A stretch of 64,000 bases of DNA from Lonepinella koalarum (GCF_004565475.1 NZ_SRHX01000008.1:1-64000); one strand, 5' to 3'. Positions 46,187-56,115 are shown, counted from the stretch's first letter. The notes: generated by a model from the letters alone, not told the origin. Numbers and translations: made by a program.

Positions 46187-46202
46187 TATAATCAAAATTA
46201 TA
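46187..46202. promoter_or_regulatory. Palindrome before the extradiol dioxygenase gene
   Basis: TATAATCAAAATTATA is a perfect 6-base inverted repeat with a four-base centre, in the spacer between the LysR gene and the dioxygenase, 54 bp upstream of its start. Such repeats are candidate LysR sites or promoter parts. Confidence 0.4.
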
Positions 46203-46255
46203 GTGAGTAGTGCAGTACTTTTAATCATCTTATTCCAATACCTAATGGAGGATAC

Positions 46256-47305
46256 ATGAATACTACATTTTCTCAAAACACCTTACCCCCTGAACCGATC
46301 TTTGATATTGCCAGCATTTCTGCGTTTGAGCTGTTTTCGCCCAATGTTGATGAAACAGTTTGGTTCTTTAAAGACTTACTTGGTATGATCGAGACTGGTC
46401 GCGATGGTGAATCCGTTTACCTACGTGGTTGGCAAGATCCCTATAAACATTCGCTGAAAGTGACTTATCGTGACCAACCGGGTATGGGTTACACCGCTTG
46501 GCGAACCACTAGTCCACAAGCTCTTGAAAGACGAGTAAAATCTATTGAATCTTCAGGTTTGGGACGCGGTTGGGTCGAGCCCGAAGGCGGTATTGGCCGT
46601 GCTTATGAGTTTACTTTGCCAGATGGTGCCGTGCTACGGATTCATTGGGACGTGGAGTATTATCGTCCTGAGCAAGAGGAAAAAAGCGTGGTACTCAATC
46701 GTATTCAACGCCGTCCTTTACGTGGTATTCCTGTACGTCGTCTCGATCACATCAACATTCTTTCTCATAATGTAAGCGAGAATCACCACTTTTTACGTGA
46801 GCATTTGGGGTTAAAACTCAGTGAACACATTGTATTTAGTGACAATACTGAAGTCGCTGCTTGGTTAAGATGTATGCACCGTTCTCATGACATAGCACTA
46901 GTACAAGACGCTGCGGGTCCCGGTGGACGATTACATCATGTGGCTTTCTTATATGGTAACACGCAACATTTAATGGATATTTGTGAAGTGGTAACGGATT
47001 GCGGTTTAGAAATGGAAGCGGGTCCTGCCTCGCACGCAGTGAGTCAAGCGCAATTTGTGTATGTACTTGAACCGGGTGGCAATCGCATTGAATTGGTTGG
47101 TGTACCCGGCTATATCATTGAAGATCCGGCTTGGGAACCTGTGGTTTGGAGCCAGGACCAATTAGATAATGCAATTATTTGGTATGGTGCACCGTTGCCA
47201 AAAGAATTTGATACTTATGGTACACCGCATTATGGACCAACTAACTATCGTACACCGAATCGTTATATTGCCGCCGAAGCCGCACATTTGCTTGGCAAGA
47301 AATAA
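46256..47305 (+). CDS. dmpB: Catechol 2,3-dioxygenase (extradiol, VOC superfamily)
   Basis: A 349-residue two-domain VOC enzyme. The ferrous-iron ligands are H165 (LDHINIL), H228 (RLHHVAFL) and E279 (GGNRIELVG), all in the C-terminal domain as in type I extradiol dioxygenases. The N-terminal domain lacks a metal set, as expected. It opens catechol to 2-hydroxymuconic semialdehyde; methylcatechol or a larger substrate is possible. A ribosome site ATGGAGGATAC precedes ATG. It stands on the opposite strand to the rest of the pathway and ends in a terminator. Confidence 0.85.
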   Translation: MNTTFSQNTLPPEPIFDIASISAFELFSPNVDETVWFFKDLLGMIETGRDGESVYLRGWQDPYKHSLKVTYRDQPGMGYTAWRTTSPQALERRVKSIESSGLGRGWVEPEGGIGRAYEFTLPDGAVLRIHWDVEYYRPEQEEKSVVLNRIQRRPLRGIPVRRLDHINILSHNVSENHHFLREHLGLKLSEHIVFSDNTEVAAWLRCMHRSHDIALVQDAAGPGGRLHHVAFLYGNTQHLMDICEVVTDCGLEMEAGPASHAVSQAQFVYVLEPGGNRIELVGVPGYIIEDPAWEPVVWSQDQLDNAIIWYGAPLPKEFDTYGTPHYGPTNYRTPNRYIAAEAAHLLGKK

Positions 47306-47326
47306 AATTTGTATTCGGTCAAAACT

Positions 47327-47356
47327 AACACTCAAGTCATTGCTTGAGTGTTTTTT
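47327..47356 (+). terminator. Terminator after the dioxygenase gene
   Basis: AACACTCAAG (47327-47336) and CTTGAGTGTT (47343-47352) form a 10-bp stem followed by six T. It ends the LysR-dioxygenase transcript. Confidence 0.9.
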
Positions 47357-47381
47357 ATGTGCTGTCTTTATCACAAATACC

Positions 47382-47413
47382 AAAAGTGCGGTATATTTTC
47401 ACCGCACTTTTTT
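47382..47413. terminator. Paired uptake signals between converging genes
   Basis: AAAAGTGCGGT (47382-47392) and ACCGCACTTTTTT (47401-47413) are a USS inverted pair with an 11-bp stem and T run. It adds to the flanking hairpins at 47327-47356 and 47421-47452. Confidence 0.7.
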
Positions 47414-47420
47414 GCAACAA

Positions 47421-47452
47421 AAGGACTAAATCCTACACAGAATTTAGTCCTT
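47421..47452 (-). terminator. Terminator after dmpG
   Basis: AAGGACTAAAT (47421-47431) and ATTTAGTCCTT (47442-47452) form a perfect 11-bp stem; on the minus strand TTTTG follows. It lies just past the dmpG stop. Confidence 0.7.
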
Positions 47453-47470
47453 AATTTTAGATACGATATT

Positions 47471-48484
47471 TTAGCGATTTTTCAATAAATCCAACGCCAC
47501 ATCCACAATCATATCTTCTTGACCGCCGACCATGTGGCGTTTGCCGAGTTCAATCAGAATATCCATGGTTTTTAAGCCATATTGTTTAGCTGCTCGTTCG
47601 GCATGACGTAAGAAACTGCTGTACACGCCTGCATAACCTAATGCAAGAGTTTCACGATCCACGCGTACTGGACGATCTTGTAACGGGCGCACTAAATCAT
47701 CGGCGGCATCCATTAAGCGATATAAATCACAACCATGATTCCAGCCCATACGTTCTGCGGTGGCAATAAAGATTTCTAGTGGGGCATTGCCTGCCCCTGC
47801 CCCCATGCCCGTTAAACTGGCATCCACACGGTGACACCCTTCTTCCACAGCAACAATGGCATTGGCAACGCCTAAGCCCATATTGTGATGGGTATGAATC
47901 CCAATTTGAGTTTCAGGTTTTAGTGTGTCACGGACGGCTCGCACCCGTTGACGAATATCGTCCATGACCATTGCTCCGCCTGAATCCACCACATACACAC
48001 AACTTGCCCCATAACTTTCCATTAATTTAGCTTGTTGAGCTAATTTTTCTGGCGTGGTCATGTGGCTCATCATTAAAAAGCCCACAGGATCCATGCCTAA
48101 TTCTCGGGCATATTCAAGATGTTGTTTAGACACATCGGCTTCGGTACAATGGGTTGCCACACGCACGACTCTCGCCCCCGCTTGATAAGCGGCTTTGAGA
48201 TCATGCACTGTACCAATTCCAGGGAGTAACAAGGTGGCAATGCGAGAATGACTGATAACATCGGCGGCGGCTTCAATCCATTCTAAATCCGTATGGGCGG
48301 CAAAGCCGTAGTTAAAACTAGAACCTTGTAAGCCGTCACCGTGGGCGATTTCAATGCTATCTACTTTAGCTTCGTCCAAGGCACGAGCAATTTGTTGTAC
48401 TTGTTCAATACTGTATTGATGACGTACCGCATGGCTACCGTCACGCAAGGTCACATCGGAAATATAAAGTTTTTCTGTACTCAT
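47471..48484 (-). CDS. dmpG: 4-hydroxy-2-oxovalerate aldolase
   Basis: A 337-residue DRE-TIM metallolyase. The N-terminal [15 protein letters not shown] holds the metal-binding Asp and catalytic residues; [13 protein letters not shown] gives two histidine ligands. It splits 4-hydroxy-2-oxovalerate to pyruvate and acetaldehyde and channels the latter to DmpF. It is adjacent to dmpF (3 bp), as is usual for this complex. It ends the dmp operon. Confidence 0.96.
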   Translation of the reverse strand: MSTEKLYISDVTLRDGSHAVRHQYSIEQVQQIARALDEAKVDSIEIAHGDGLQGSSFNYGFAAHTDLEWIEAAADVISHSRIATLLLPGIGTVHDLKAAYQAGARVVRVATHCTEADVSKQHLEYARELGMDPVGFLMMSHMTTPEKLAQQAKLMESYGASCVYVVDSGGAMVMDDIRQRVRAVRDTLKPETQIGIHTHHNMGLGVANAIVAVEEGCHRVDASLTGMGAGAGNAPLEIFIATAERMGWNHGCDLYRLMDAADDLVRPLQDRPVRVDRETLALGYAGVYSSFLRHAERAAKQYGLKTMDILIELGKRHMVGGQEDMIVDVALDLLKNR

Positions 48485-48487
48485 GGC

Positions 48488-49429
48488 TTATTTCTCCGTA
48501 TTAAGTAATGACTGTGCCATACGTTCTGCGGTGGCAAGAGCAGCACTGGTCATAATATCCAAATTGCCTGCATAAGCAGGAAGATAATGTGCTGCCCCCT
48601 CTACTTCAATGAAAATAGAAGTTTTTAAGCCAGCCACACGTCCCAATCCCTCAATAAAAACAGGTTTTTCAAGGTGTTCAAATTGGACTTGTTGTTTAAG
48701 GCGATAACCTGGTACATAGCTTTGCACCGCCGCTGCCATGCGTTCAACAGATTCTCGAATGGCTTGTTCATCGGCTAGATCGCTTAAGGTATACACCGTA
48801 TCACGCATCATTACTGGCGGTTCAGCTGGATTGAGTACAATCATGGCTTTACCTTTCTCTGCTCCACCGATGACTTCAATGGCTTTAGAGGTGGTTTCGG
48901 TAAATTCATCAATATTGGCTCTTGTGCCAGGTCCAGCACTTTTACTGGAAATAGCCGCCACAATTTCCGCATAATGCACCTTGGTCACTTGCGACACCGC
49001 TGCCACCATTGGAATAGTGGCTTGACCGCCACAGGTAACCATATTCACATTTTGCTGATTGACATGCTGTTCAAGATTCACTACTGGCACACAATAAGGA
49101 CCAATAGCCGCTGGGGTTAAGTCAATTAAACGAATATTCGGCTTAACGGCTCGCAAGGCAGCATCATTTTTTACATGCGCAGTGGCACTGGTGGCATCAA
49201 ACACAATATCAATATCGGCAAATTCGTTCATTTCAATTAAACCTTGCACGCCTTGGTACGTAGTCGCTACACCCAATTTGGCAGCACGAGCCAAACCGTC
49301 TGAATTGGGATCAATTCCTACCAATACGGCGGCTTCAAGATGTTTACCATGGCGTAAGATTTTCATCAGTAAATCGGTACCAATATTACCGCTACCAATA
49401 ATAGCGACTTTAATTTTCTTTTCACTCAT
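48488..49429 (-). CDS. dmpF: Acetaldehyde dehydrogenase (acylating)
   Basis: A 313-residue enzyme making acetyl-CoA from acetaldehyde, NAD and Co[16 protein letters not shown] is the Rossmann loop; the catalytic cysteine is in [13 protein letters not shown]. The small DmpF/MhpF type pairs with DmpG in a channelling complex. It lies between dmpH (26 bp) and dmpG (3 bp). Confidence 0.96.
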   Translation of the reverse strand: MSEKKIKVAIIGSGNIGTDLLMKILRHGKHLEAAVLVGIDPNSDGLARAAKLGVATTYQGVQGLIEMNEFADIDIVFDATSATAHVKNDAALRAVKPNIRLIDLTPAAIGPYCVPVVNLEQHVNQQNVNMVTCGGQATIPMVAAVSQVTKVHYAEIVAAISSKSAGPGTRANIDEFTETTSKAIEVIGGAEKGKAMIVLNPAEPPVMMRDTVYTLSDLADEQAIRESVERMAAAVQSYVPGYRLKQQVQFEHLEKPVFIEGLGRVAGLKTSIFIEVEGAAHYLPAYAGNLDIMTSAALATAERMAQSLLNTEK

Positions 49430-49455
49430 TTTTGCACTCCATTTTTAGGCGAGAG

Positions 49456-50235
49456 TTAAGCTGATTTTTGAGCAGATAGCGAAAATCCTGCCCGTCCCAA
49501 ATATTGCATTTCCACTTCAATATATTGACCAGATTTAATCCATTCCGCTGGCGTTGCTCCGCCTGCTAAAATAATATCGCCTGCTTTTAAAGGTTCACCC
49601 GCCCCCGCTGCTAAACGAGCCGCCGCCACTAAAGAACGGATCGGATGCCCAAGCAAAGCAGCCGTTGATCCCACATGCAATGGGCGACCGTCAATGCTCA
49701 TCACAAGACCAAGATTGCTAAAATCAATGGTCGGTGAATGCCAACTACCGACTACAAAACCACTAGAAGAAGCATTATCGGCAATCACTTCGGGCAAATT
49801 AAATTTAAAATCTTTATAGCGAGAATCAATCACCTCCAAGGCTGGTGCAATGGCTTCCACCGCACTCAAGGCTTGTGCATTCGTCACTTGTGCCGGCAAA
49901 TCTTTTTTCAGCAAAAATGCCAATTCAGGTTCAACCCGAGGATGAATAAAGCGATTTACTTCTACTTCAGAGCCTTCTTCAATTTGCATAGTATCGGTTA
50001 AACGTCCCCAAATGACATCGGATAAGCCCATTTGGATCATTTTGGCACGGCTGGTAAAGCCCATTTTGAAGCCTACTTGACGTTCACCACGGGCTAAACG
50101 TCGCCCAATGGAGAGTTTTTGAATATAATAAGCCTCTTCTAAAGTTAGTTTTCCTTCGCTGTCAATCTGTGCAATTTCTTGGCAGTTGAATGCAGCTTGA
50201 TCCACAATCTGTGCAAAATTTTCTAAATGACTCAT
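49456..50235 (-). CDS. dmpH: 4-oxalocrotonate decarboxylase
   Basis: A 259-residue protein of the hydratase/decarboxylase family. The block VGFKMGFTSRAKMIQMGLS and EVIDSRYKDFKFNLPEVIAD are characteristic of the decarboxylase (DmpH/XylI) against the hydratase (DmpE), which here is the next gene. Metal ligands include HPRVEPELAF. It forms 2-hydroxypenta-2,4-dienoate for DmpE, usually as a complex with it. It starts 3 bp after dmpE. Confidence 0.9.
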   Translation of the reverse strand: MSHLENFAQIVDQAAFNCQEIAQIDSEGKLTLEEAYYIQKLSIGRRLARGERQVGFKMGFTSRAKMIQMGLSDVIWGRLTDTMQIEEGSEVEVNRFIHPRVEPELAFLLKKDLPAQVTNAQALSAVEAIAPALEVIDSRYKDFKFNLPEVIADNASSSGFVVGSWHSPTIDFSNLGLVMSIDGRPLHVGSTAALLGHPIRSLVAAARLAAGAGEPLKAGDIILAGGATPAEWIKSGQYIEVEMQYLGRAGFSLSAQKSA

Positions 50236-50238
50236 GGC

Positions 50239-51054
50239 TTATTTCTCCTCTGCATTATCGTTTTCAAACACCGCACGTACTGAACCTAAACCCTCAATAT
50301 GGGCTTCAAAGCGTTCACCTGGTTTCACGGCTGCCATTGGACCTAACGCCCCTGAAAGTACCACATCGCCAGCTCGTAATGGTGTACCTAACTCTGTCAT
50401 GGTGCGCGCCAACCAAACTACGGCATTCAGCGGATGACCTAAACAAGCAGCGCCTGCTCCAGTAGAAACAGGTTCACCCGCACGGAACATCGCCATACCT
50501 GCCAACCGCAGATCCAAGCCACGCATTGAATAAGGCGTACCGCCCAATACATAAGCACCAAAGGATGCATTATCCGCCACAGTATCCACCAAACCGATAT
50601 TCCAATTTTCAATACGGCTACCGACTACCTCAATAGCAGCCACAGCATAATCTATCGCCCCTAACACATCGGCAAAACCGGGACGTTCATGGGGTAAATC
50701 ACGCCCAAGTACAAAAGCAATTTCTGCTTCCACCTTAGGTTGGTGCAAAAGCGAGAAAGGAATGGGCTGACTGTCACCAAATGCGAGATCATCAAATAGA
50801 GTACCAAAGTCAGGTTGATCTACGCCTAATTGTTTTTGCACCGCAACAGACGTTAAACCTATCTTACGTCCAGTAATACGCCGTCCAGCTTGTATCGCAT
50901 GTTGTGTATTCGCGGCTTGAATTGCATAGGCATCTGCTAACGTCATGTTTGGATATTGCTCACGTAATGGCGTAATAAAACGCCCTGTATTTGTCGCCCC
51001 ACGCAAAGAGGCTGCCGCCTGTTCAATGGTCTTCGCATCTAAATTTAAGCTCAT
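50239..51054 (-). CDS. dmpE: 2-oxopent-4-enoate hydratase
   Basis: A 271-residue protein of the same family. [20 protein letters not shown] is the hydratase signature; [11 protein letters not shown] carries the metal-binding glutamates; the C-terminal [13 protein letters not shown] is conserved. It adds water to the dienoate made by DmpH, giving 4-hydroxy-2-oxovalerate for DmpG. Its start overlaps the dmpI stop by four bases. Base composition looks richer in G+C than flanking core genes. Confidence 0.92.
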   Translation of the reverse strand: MSLNLDAKTIEQAAASLRGATNTGRFITPLREQYPNMTLADAYAIQAANTQHAIQAGRRITGRKIGLTSVAVQKQLGVDQPDFGTLFDDLAFGDSQPIPFSLLHQPKVEAEIAFVLGRDLPHERPGFADVLGAIDYAVAAIEVVGSRIENWNIGLVDTVADNASFGAYVLGGTPYSMRGLDLRLAGMAMFRAGEPVSTGAGAACLGHPLNAVVWLARTMTELGTPLRAGDVVLSGALGPMAAVKPGERFEAHIEGLGSVRAVFENDNAEEK

Positions 51055-51260
51055 TTTGATTCTCCTTTCGCCGCATCACGCTCGGCTTTACTTTGGTTTC
51101 CCACAATCCAGTGTGTTGCAGGAACTTGATTGACCACCACACGAATACTTTCCAGCGGTGCACCCAATTTAGTATGTGCAACCTGTGCGATTTCTTTTGC
51201 ACATTCAGTTACAACCTTATCATCACGCCCCTCAACAAGGGTAATCTGTATTAATGGCAT
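51051..51260 (-). CDS. dmpI: 4-oxalocrotonate tautomerase
   Basis: A 69-residue protein beginning [14 protein letters not shown]: after Met removal proline 1 is the catalytic base. The basic residues needed for the substrate carboxylates are in VEGRDD and near residue 39 (SIRVVV). It ketonises 2-hydroxymuconate in the branch that goes through the semialdehyde dehydrogenase. It is the first gene of the dmp operon, which therefore carries the decarboxylase branch without a dehydrogenase gene. Confidence 0.92.
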   Translation of the reverse strand: MPLIQITLVEGRDDKVVTECAKEIAQVAHTKLGAPLESIRVVVNQVPATHWIVGNQSKAERDAAKGESK

Positions 51261-51421
51261 ATCATGACCTCCACGAAATAAAAGAAAAATAGAATATTGA
51301 TGAGAACATTATCAAAAAAACAGAGATAACTGTCCAATACCAAATTTCCTTTGAGTGATACTAAAGCGGTATTAAACCGTATTCAGCATCTATTCATAAT
51401 TACTATTTGGTTTCAACAACT

Positions 51422-51447
51422 ACAATCGTAGTGCATGCTACAATTGT
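51422..51447. promoter_or_regulatory. 26-bp palindrome upstream of the dmp operon
   Basis: Arms ACAATCGTAG and CTACAATTGT pair in nine of ten positions around TGCATG, which is itself symmetric. It lies about 160 bp upstream of the dmpI start and is a strong operator candidate, likely for the LysR protein at 45200. No matching copy was seen at the dioxygenase promoter. Confidence 0.5.
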
Positions 51448-51601
51448 AAAAAACAGCGTTATTTATTACACGAAGTGATCAAGAAATAGCTTTCCAGTCA
51501 TCCATTAGATCTAGAAAACACCTCTCAATATATATTACGGAATAAATTGATACTTATTTTGAAGATAAAGATATATCAGTGATGTATAACTGTTTCAAAA
51601 A

Positions 51602-51653
51602 TAAAAAAATCTGCACCTTAATTAGCTATTAATCTAACTTTTGGGGAGCAGAT
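51602..51653 (-). terminator. Terminator after the aldolase gene
   Basis: On the minus strand ATCTGCTCC and GGTGCAGAT form a 9-bp stem with one mismatch, with an inner TTAG/CTAA pair, followed by seven T. It ends the yjh-like operon. Confidence 0.8.
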
Positions 51654-51690
51654 CATTTTCAAGTCTTTGTTAATACATAATTACAAGTTA

Positions 51691-52584
51691 TTAATTGGCT
51701 TCAAGTAAAATTGTTTTAATTTTCTCTTCTTGCTCTTTCGTTAAAGGGGAAGCCGGTGCTTTTGTATAAAGTGACATATCTAATCCACTTGAGATTTTTA
51801 CAGCCGATTTTATTGCCACAATAAACAATGGTGTTATTTGATACAATTGCATTAGATATGAAATTTTCTTACCCATTTTCTCCATTGTAACAAAGTCTTT
51901 AGCTTCAAACGCCTTATGAAATTGAACAAAATCCTCTGGAATGACATTTGTCAGTCCACAAAGTACACCATCTCCTCCTGATATTCTATTGACTAAATAA
52001 TATTCATCAAACCCAGATAATATAGAAAAGTCAGGACGAATAGGTTTTATTTTTTGGCATAAACGGCGCGTATGACTAATATTATCAACCGTATCTTTAA
52101 TACCTATAATATTTGGATATTTTTCTGCAAGCTCACAAACCAACTCAGGTGTCAAATCATTTCCTGTACGATCAGGGAAATTATACAACATGATAGGTAA
52201 TTTCACTGCCTCCGCTACTTTAGCAAAGTAAGAAACTGTTGATTGTTCATTGAGCCCAAAATAATAAGTAGAAACAATATTTAATGCATCCACTCCTGCT
52301 TTCTCAGAATAACGTGCTAAGTCAAGGACATTATCAAGAGATGTGTCACCAATACCAATAATAACTTGTGTTCGTTTATTCACAACTTTAACGACCCAAT
52401 CAATAAACTCTTTCTTTTCTGCTAATGAGATACCATAAAATTCTCCTAGACTGCCAAAAAATAATAATCCATTTAATCCTGCATTGATTAATCTATTAAT
52501 ATGTTTTCCCATATTTGGATAATCAATTTTCCCATCATCAGTCATAATTGTGATAACAGGAGAGTTTACGCCTTCAAAAATCAT
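51691..52584 (-). CDS. yjhH: DapA-family 2-keto-3-deoxy-sugar-acid aldolase (YjhH/YagE-like)
   Basis: A 297-residue TIM-barrel class I lyase. GSLGEFYGIS replaces the usual GTTGE; the Tyr of LYNFPDRTG and the Schiff-base lysine of IIGIKDTVDN are in place. YagE/YjhH proteins cleave 2-keto-3-deoxy-gluconate or pentonate to pyruvate plus an aldehyde. The order aldolase, GntP transporter, YjhG dehydratase and IclR protein parallels E. coli yjhFGHI, which argues against a lysine biosynthesis role. It lies 46 bp after the transporter gene. Confidence 0.85.
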   Translation of the reverse strand: MIFEGVNSPVITIMTDDGKIDYPNMGKHINRLINAGLNGLLFFGSLGEFYGISLAEKKEFIDWVVKVVNKRTQVIIGIGDTSLDNVLDLARYSEKAGVDALNIVSTYYFGLNEQSTVSYFAKVAEAVKLPIMLYNFPDRTGNDLTPELVCELAEKYPNIIGIKDTVDNISHTRRLCQKIKPIRPDFSILSGFDEYYLVNRISGGDGVLCGLTNVIPEDFVQFHKAFEAKDFVTMEKMGKKISYLMQLYQITPLFIVAIKSAVKISSGLDMSLYTKAPASPLTKEQEEKIKTILLEAN

Positions 52585-52630
52585 AATAATTTCTCCAATT
52601 TAATATTTAAATTTCATCTTTCTAAATTAG

Positions 52631-53965
52631 TTAAAGAAACACATCTAAGCATAACAGCATGATTAGACCTAATATTGATAATATTGTGGACATAAATGTC
52701 CAGGTTGCAAATGTTTCTTTAAGCGTTAAACCAAAATATTCTTTAACCATCCAGAAACCTGCATCATTAACATGAGAAGCTATTGAACTTCCCGCACCGG
52801 TTGCTAATGTCACCAATGCCAGATTTACATCATAATTACTTAAAATTGGGACAACCAATCCCGCAGTGGAGAGGGCAGCAACAGTTGCGGATCCTAAGGC
52901 AATACGAAGAATCGCAGCAACTCCCCAAGCAAGTAGAATCGGTGATAGTGAAGTACCTACAAACAACTCACCGATATAATTACCTACACCACCCACAATA
53001 AGTACTTGTTTAAAAGCTCCACCGCCACCAATAATTAAAAGCATCATTCCTATTGCAGAAATAGAAGCATAACAACTACCCATAATATCTTTTATTGATA
53101 TATTTCTTGCGATACCCATAGTGTACATCGCGAGTAAAATGGAAATCAACATTGCAATTGAAGGGTTCCCAATAAAACTGATAGTATTGGAAATAAAACT
53201 TCCTTTACTAAAGATCCCTGAAGCAAATGTAGCAATCATCATCAAAATAACAGGTAACATAGATGTAAGTAAACTTACACCAAAACCAGGCATTTCATTA
53301 TCTTTAAATGTTTTTTGAGTACCTAGTGCTGTAATATCACCCACCTTTTCAAAAGCAGATGGAATAATCTTTTGTGAGATTTTAGTAAATAAAGGACCAC
53401 AAATAATGACTATTGGAATTGCTATAATACAGCCATAAGTGAGTACACTACCTAAATCTGCCCCATATTCACCGGCTATGACTGTTGGACCTGGATGCGG
53501 TGGTAAAAAACAGTGTGTAGCAAGTAAAGCAGATAACATTGATATACCTAAATAAAGAGGATTTACTCTCATTTCCCTAGCGACAGAGAACACAATCGGA
53601 ATTAATAACACTAATCCAACTTCAAAGAACATTGCAATACCAACTATAAAAGATGCGATAAAAATTGCCCACTGGATTTTTTGTTCGCCAAATTTATTAA
53701 TTAAAGTTAAAGCAATGCGTTGTGCACCTCCTGCATCTGCTACAAGTCTCCCTAACATTGCCCCAAGTCCAAATATAAGGGCAATATGTCCTAATGTACC
53801 ACCAATACCACTTTCAATGGTAGCTGCTACCTTTTCCACTGGAATACCAAATGCTAATGCAGCTCCTGCAGAAACAATGATTAATGCAATAAAAGTATTC
53901 ATTTTCCAAATAGAAATAAGTAATATCAAAATAACTACGGCAATAGCTGTTATAAGTAAAGGCAT
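52631..53965 (-). CDS. GntP-family gluconate/aldonate transporter
   Basis: A 444-residue membrane protein with about 12 helices. The GntP signatures are present: [20 protein letters not shown], a loop at [15 protein letters not shown], and [14 protein letters not shown] near the C-terminus. It imports gluconate or another aldonate by proton symport; context suggests a pentonate such as xylonate. It lies 30 bp after the dehydratase gene. Confidence 0.92.
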   Translation of the reverse strand: MPLLITAIAVVILILLISIWKMNTFIALIIVSAGAALAFGIPVEKVAATIESGIGGTLGHIALIFGLGAMLGRLVADAGGAQRIALTLINKFGEQKIQWAIFIASFIVGIAMFFEVGLVLLIPIVFSVAREMRVNPLYLGISMLSALLATHCFLPPHPGPTVIAGEYGADLGSVLTYGCIIAIPIVIICGPLFTKISQKIIPSAFEKVGDITALGTQKTFKDNEMPGFGVSLLTSMLPVILMMIATFASGIFSKGSFISNTISFIGNPSIAMLISILLAMYTMGIARNISIKDIMGSCYASISAIGMMLLIIGGGGAFKQVLIVGGVGNYIGELFVGTSLSPILLAWGVAAILRIALGSATVAALSTAGLVVPILSNYDVNLALVTLATGAGSSIASHVNDAGFWMVKEYFGLTLKETFATWTFMSTILSILGLIMLLCLDVFL

Positions 53966-53995
53966 ATAAATTCTCCTCTATAATCCAAATAATGG

Positions 53996-55966
53996 TCATT
54001 TCATTAAAGTTTTTTTACCAGCTTCTAGGACTTCAATGATTCTATCAACATCATAAACATTACCACGCCATGTCCCCCCACTAACTTCTTGTAATGCAGC
54101 CCATAAACGTGTATCTTCAGGAAGATCTTTATCAGCCCCTACGTTTTCATGTGTTTCGCGTTGTGCTAATACTTGAGCTCCTTCTTCATAAGTAAGTTTT
54201 TGATTTTCAGTACCAATGAAATTTAAACTACCCTCTAGTTTCACTGTATCAACAATAATTTCCACAATGTCACCATCCCTTAATTTACCGATTGGTCCTC
54301 CTGCTAATGCTTCCGGGCCGACATGACCGAAACAAGCCCCTGTAGATACTCCTGAGAATCTAGCATCAGTGATTAATGAAACATGTTTTCCAAAAGGTAA
54401 ATGTTTTAATGCAGAAGTTAATTGGTAAGTTTCTTCCATACCAGTACCTTTTGGTCCTCCTCCCATGACGATCATAATATCGCCTGATTGGATTCGACCT
54501 GGCTCTTTTAATGCTTTAATAGCGTCTTTTTCTGAAACAAATGTTTTTACTTTAGCCGTATGTCTAAAAATTTTGTCTTCACCAATTACACTTGGATCAA
54601 TTGCTGTTGATTTCACAACAGCGCCTTCAGGTGCTATATTTCCGATTGGGAAAGTAACTGTCGAGCCAATACCTCTTTCTTTTGCTCTTTTTGGAGTGAA
54701 AATTACTTCATCCGGAGAAACTCCTGTCGTTGCTTGAAGATGTGTACGGCAATTATGACGACGTTCTGATTGCTCCCACCAATCAAGATTTTCCCCCAAT
54801 CTACTACCAGTTACCGTGAGAACATCTTCATGGAGCAGACCAAGTTTACGCAAATGTAACATGACCTCAGGCACTCCCCCCGCCATAAATCCATATACCG
54901 TTGGGTAATTTACAGGTCCAATTGGCAACACGCTAACTAAACGTGGAACTTCTTTGTTCACTTTAGACCAATCTGCCACTTGAGGCATTTTCAAGCCAGC
55001 AGCATGAGCAATTGCTGGTAAATGGAGAAGTAGATTTGTAGAACCCCCAAAAGCAGCATGTAATACCATGGCATTTTCAATAGCTTTATCTGTTAAAATA
55101 TCCTTAGTCTTTATTCCTTTTACGACTAATTCCAATGCAGCTGTAGCCGAGTTACGAGCTATTTCATACCAGATCTCTTCACCGGATGGAGCTAAAGCAG
55201 AATGGGTAAGTGATAGTCCCAAACTTTCTGCAATAACTTGAGAAGTACCTGCTGTACCAAAGAATTGGCAACCACCACCTGCCGAAGCACAAGCACTACA
55301 CCCTACACGAGTAGCATAATCAAAAGAAATTTCATTATTAGCATAACGAACACCTATAGTTTGTACCGTACCTAAATCTTCACCATTATTTGGTGCTAAT
55401 GTGGCACCTCCAGGAATAAGAATTGTAGTATCATTTTTCTGCCCAGCAAGAGCCATCATCATCGCAGGTAATCCTTTATCGCAACTTGCAACACCAATCA
55501 CGGCTTTTCTTGTCGGTAATGAACGAATTAAACGTCGCATTACTATTGCGGCATCGTTCCGATAAGGTAACGAATCAAACATACCAATAGTACCCTGACT
55601 ACGACCATCACAAGGATCTGTCACGAAAGCTGCATGTGGTACTCCCCCCATTTGCTTGATGACATCCGCAGCTTCTGACATTAATAGGCCTAATTCAAAA
55701 TGACCGTTATGTAATCCCACTGCTGTTGTAGTCCCATTGTCTCGACGAATCCCTCCCTGAGTACTAATGATCATAAAATCACCATTTGCTAAAGTATCAG
55801 GATTCCATCCCATACCTGCATTTACCGTCATACCAAATATATTTCCACTTGGTGCTGAACGTAAAAACTCGGGTGTTAGAGGTAATTTCCCATTTGGTCC
55901 ATCTGCATGAGTTCTTGCGTTAAAGATCTTTGGATCTTGATTTGAAAATAATGTTTCAATAGACAT
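53996..55966 (-). CDS. yjhG: YjhG/YagF-family dehydratase, probable xylonate dehydratase
   Basis: A 656-residue iron-sulfur dehydratase of the IlvD/Edd superfamily. The N-terminus from ATG 55966 (GGAGAG ribosome site) continues into ARTHADGPNGKLPLTPE, as in E. coli YjhG. Cluster cysteines are expected in SDPCDGRSQG, GVASCDKGLPA and CSACASAGGGCQF. A frame 33 codons longer exists but passes through the operator region and is rejected. It makes 2-keto-3-deoxy-aldonate for the aldolase. First gene of the operon, under CRP and probably IclR control. Confidence 0.92.
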   Translation of the reverse strand: MSIETLFSNQDPKIFNARTHADGPNGKLPLTPEFLRSAPSGNIFGMTVNAGMGWNPDTLANGDFMIISTQGGIRRDNGTTTAVGLHNGHFELGLLMSEAADVIKQMGGVPHAAFVTDPCDGRSQGTIGMFDSLPYRNDAAIVMRRLIRSLPTRKAVIGVASCDKGLPAMMMALAGQKNDTTILIPGGATLAPNNGEDLGTVQTIGVRYANNEISFDYATRVGCSACASAGGGCQFFGTAGTSQVIAESLGLSLTHSALAPSGEEIWYEIARNSATAALELVVKGIKTKDILTDKAIENAMVLHAAFGGSTNLLLHLPAIAHAAGLKMPQVADWSKVNKEVPRLVSVLPIGPVNYPTVYGFMAGGVPEVMLHLRKLGLLHEDVLTVTGSRLGENLDWWEQSERRHNCRTHLQATTGVSPDEVIFTPKRAKERGIGSTVTFPIGNIAPEGAVVKSTAIDPSVIGEDKIFRHTAKVKTFVSEKDAIKALKEPGRIQSGDIMIVMGGGPKGTGMEETYQLTSALKHLPFGKHVSLITDARFSGVSTGACFGHVGPEALAGGPIGKLRDGDIVEIIVDTVKLEGSLNFIGTENQKLTYEEGAQVLAQRETHENVGADKDLPEDTRLWAALQEVSGGTWRGNVYDVDRIIEVLEAGKKTLMK

Positions 55967-56009
55967 AAATCTCTCCATACAATATTTTGTTTGTATATGC
56001 GTTTTATTA

Positions 56010-56025
56010 ATTCGTATATGCGAAT
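56010..56025. promoter_or_regulatory. Candidate IclR operator
   Basis: ATTCGTATATGCGAAT has perfect ATTCG/CGAAT arms. A partial copy, TTGTATATGCGTT, lies just to its left at 55991-56003. Both are close to the dehydratase start, where a repressor would block transcription. The IclR gene is divergent. Confidence 0.55.
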
Positions 56026-56099
56026 TAAGCGCAATAGTACTTAAGCTATTTCTATATGTCAACAAGAAAACGGTACCAAAAATTGATTTAATTCATTTA

Positions 56100-56115
56100 T
56101 GTGATCTAGATCACA
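56100..56115. promoter_or_regulatory. CRP-cAMP binding site
   Basis: TGTGATCTAGATCACA is a perfect palindrome matching the full CRP consensus. It sits in the 307-bp spacer between the dehydratase and the divergent IclR gene, about 134 bp from the dehydratase start, so the aldonate operon is probably catabolite-controlled. Confidence 0.85.

Larger units (their letters stand above)
51261..51690. other. 430-bp spacer between dmpI and the aldolase gene
   Basis: Both neighbours are on the minus strand. The dmpI-proximal part holds the dmp promoter region and the palindrome at 51422-51447, and the far end carries a terminator for the aldolase gene. I see no reading frame with a ribosome site and no RNA gene. 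Confidence 0.6.

Noticed and set aside
49456-51054. dmpH and dmpE as a recent duplication of one gene
   Set aside because: Each has its own subfamily signature (KMGxTSxAKM against KIGLTSxAVQ), so they are two distinct enzymes of the pathway.
51691-52584. DapA (lysine biosynthesis) for the aldolase
   Set aside because: The neighbours are a GntP transporter, a YjhG dehydratase and an IclR regulator, and the usual GTTGE motif reads GSLGE.
55967-56065. Extra 33 codons at the start of the dehydratase
   Set aside because: This stretch contains the palindromic operator and lacks the family N-terminus; ATG 55966 has a GGAGAG site and aligns with YjhG.
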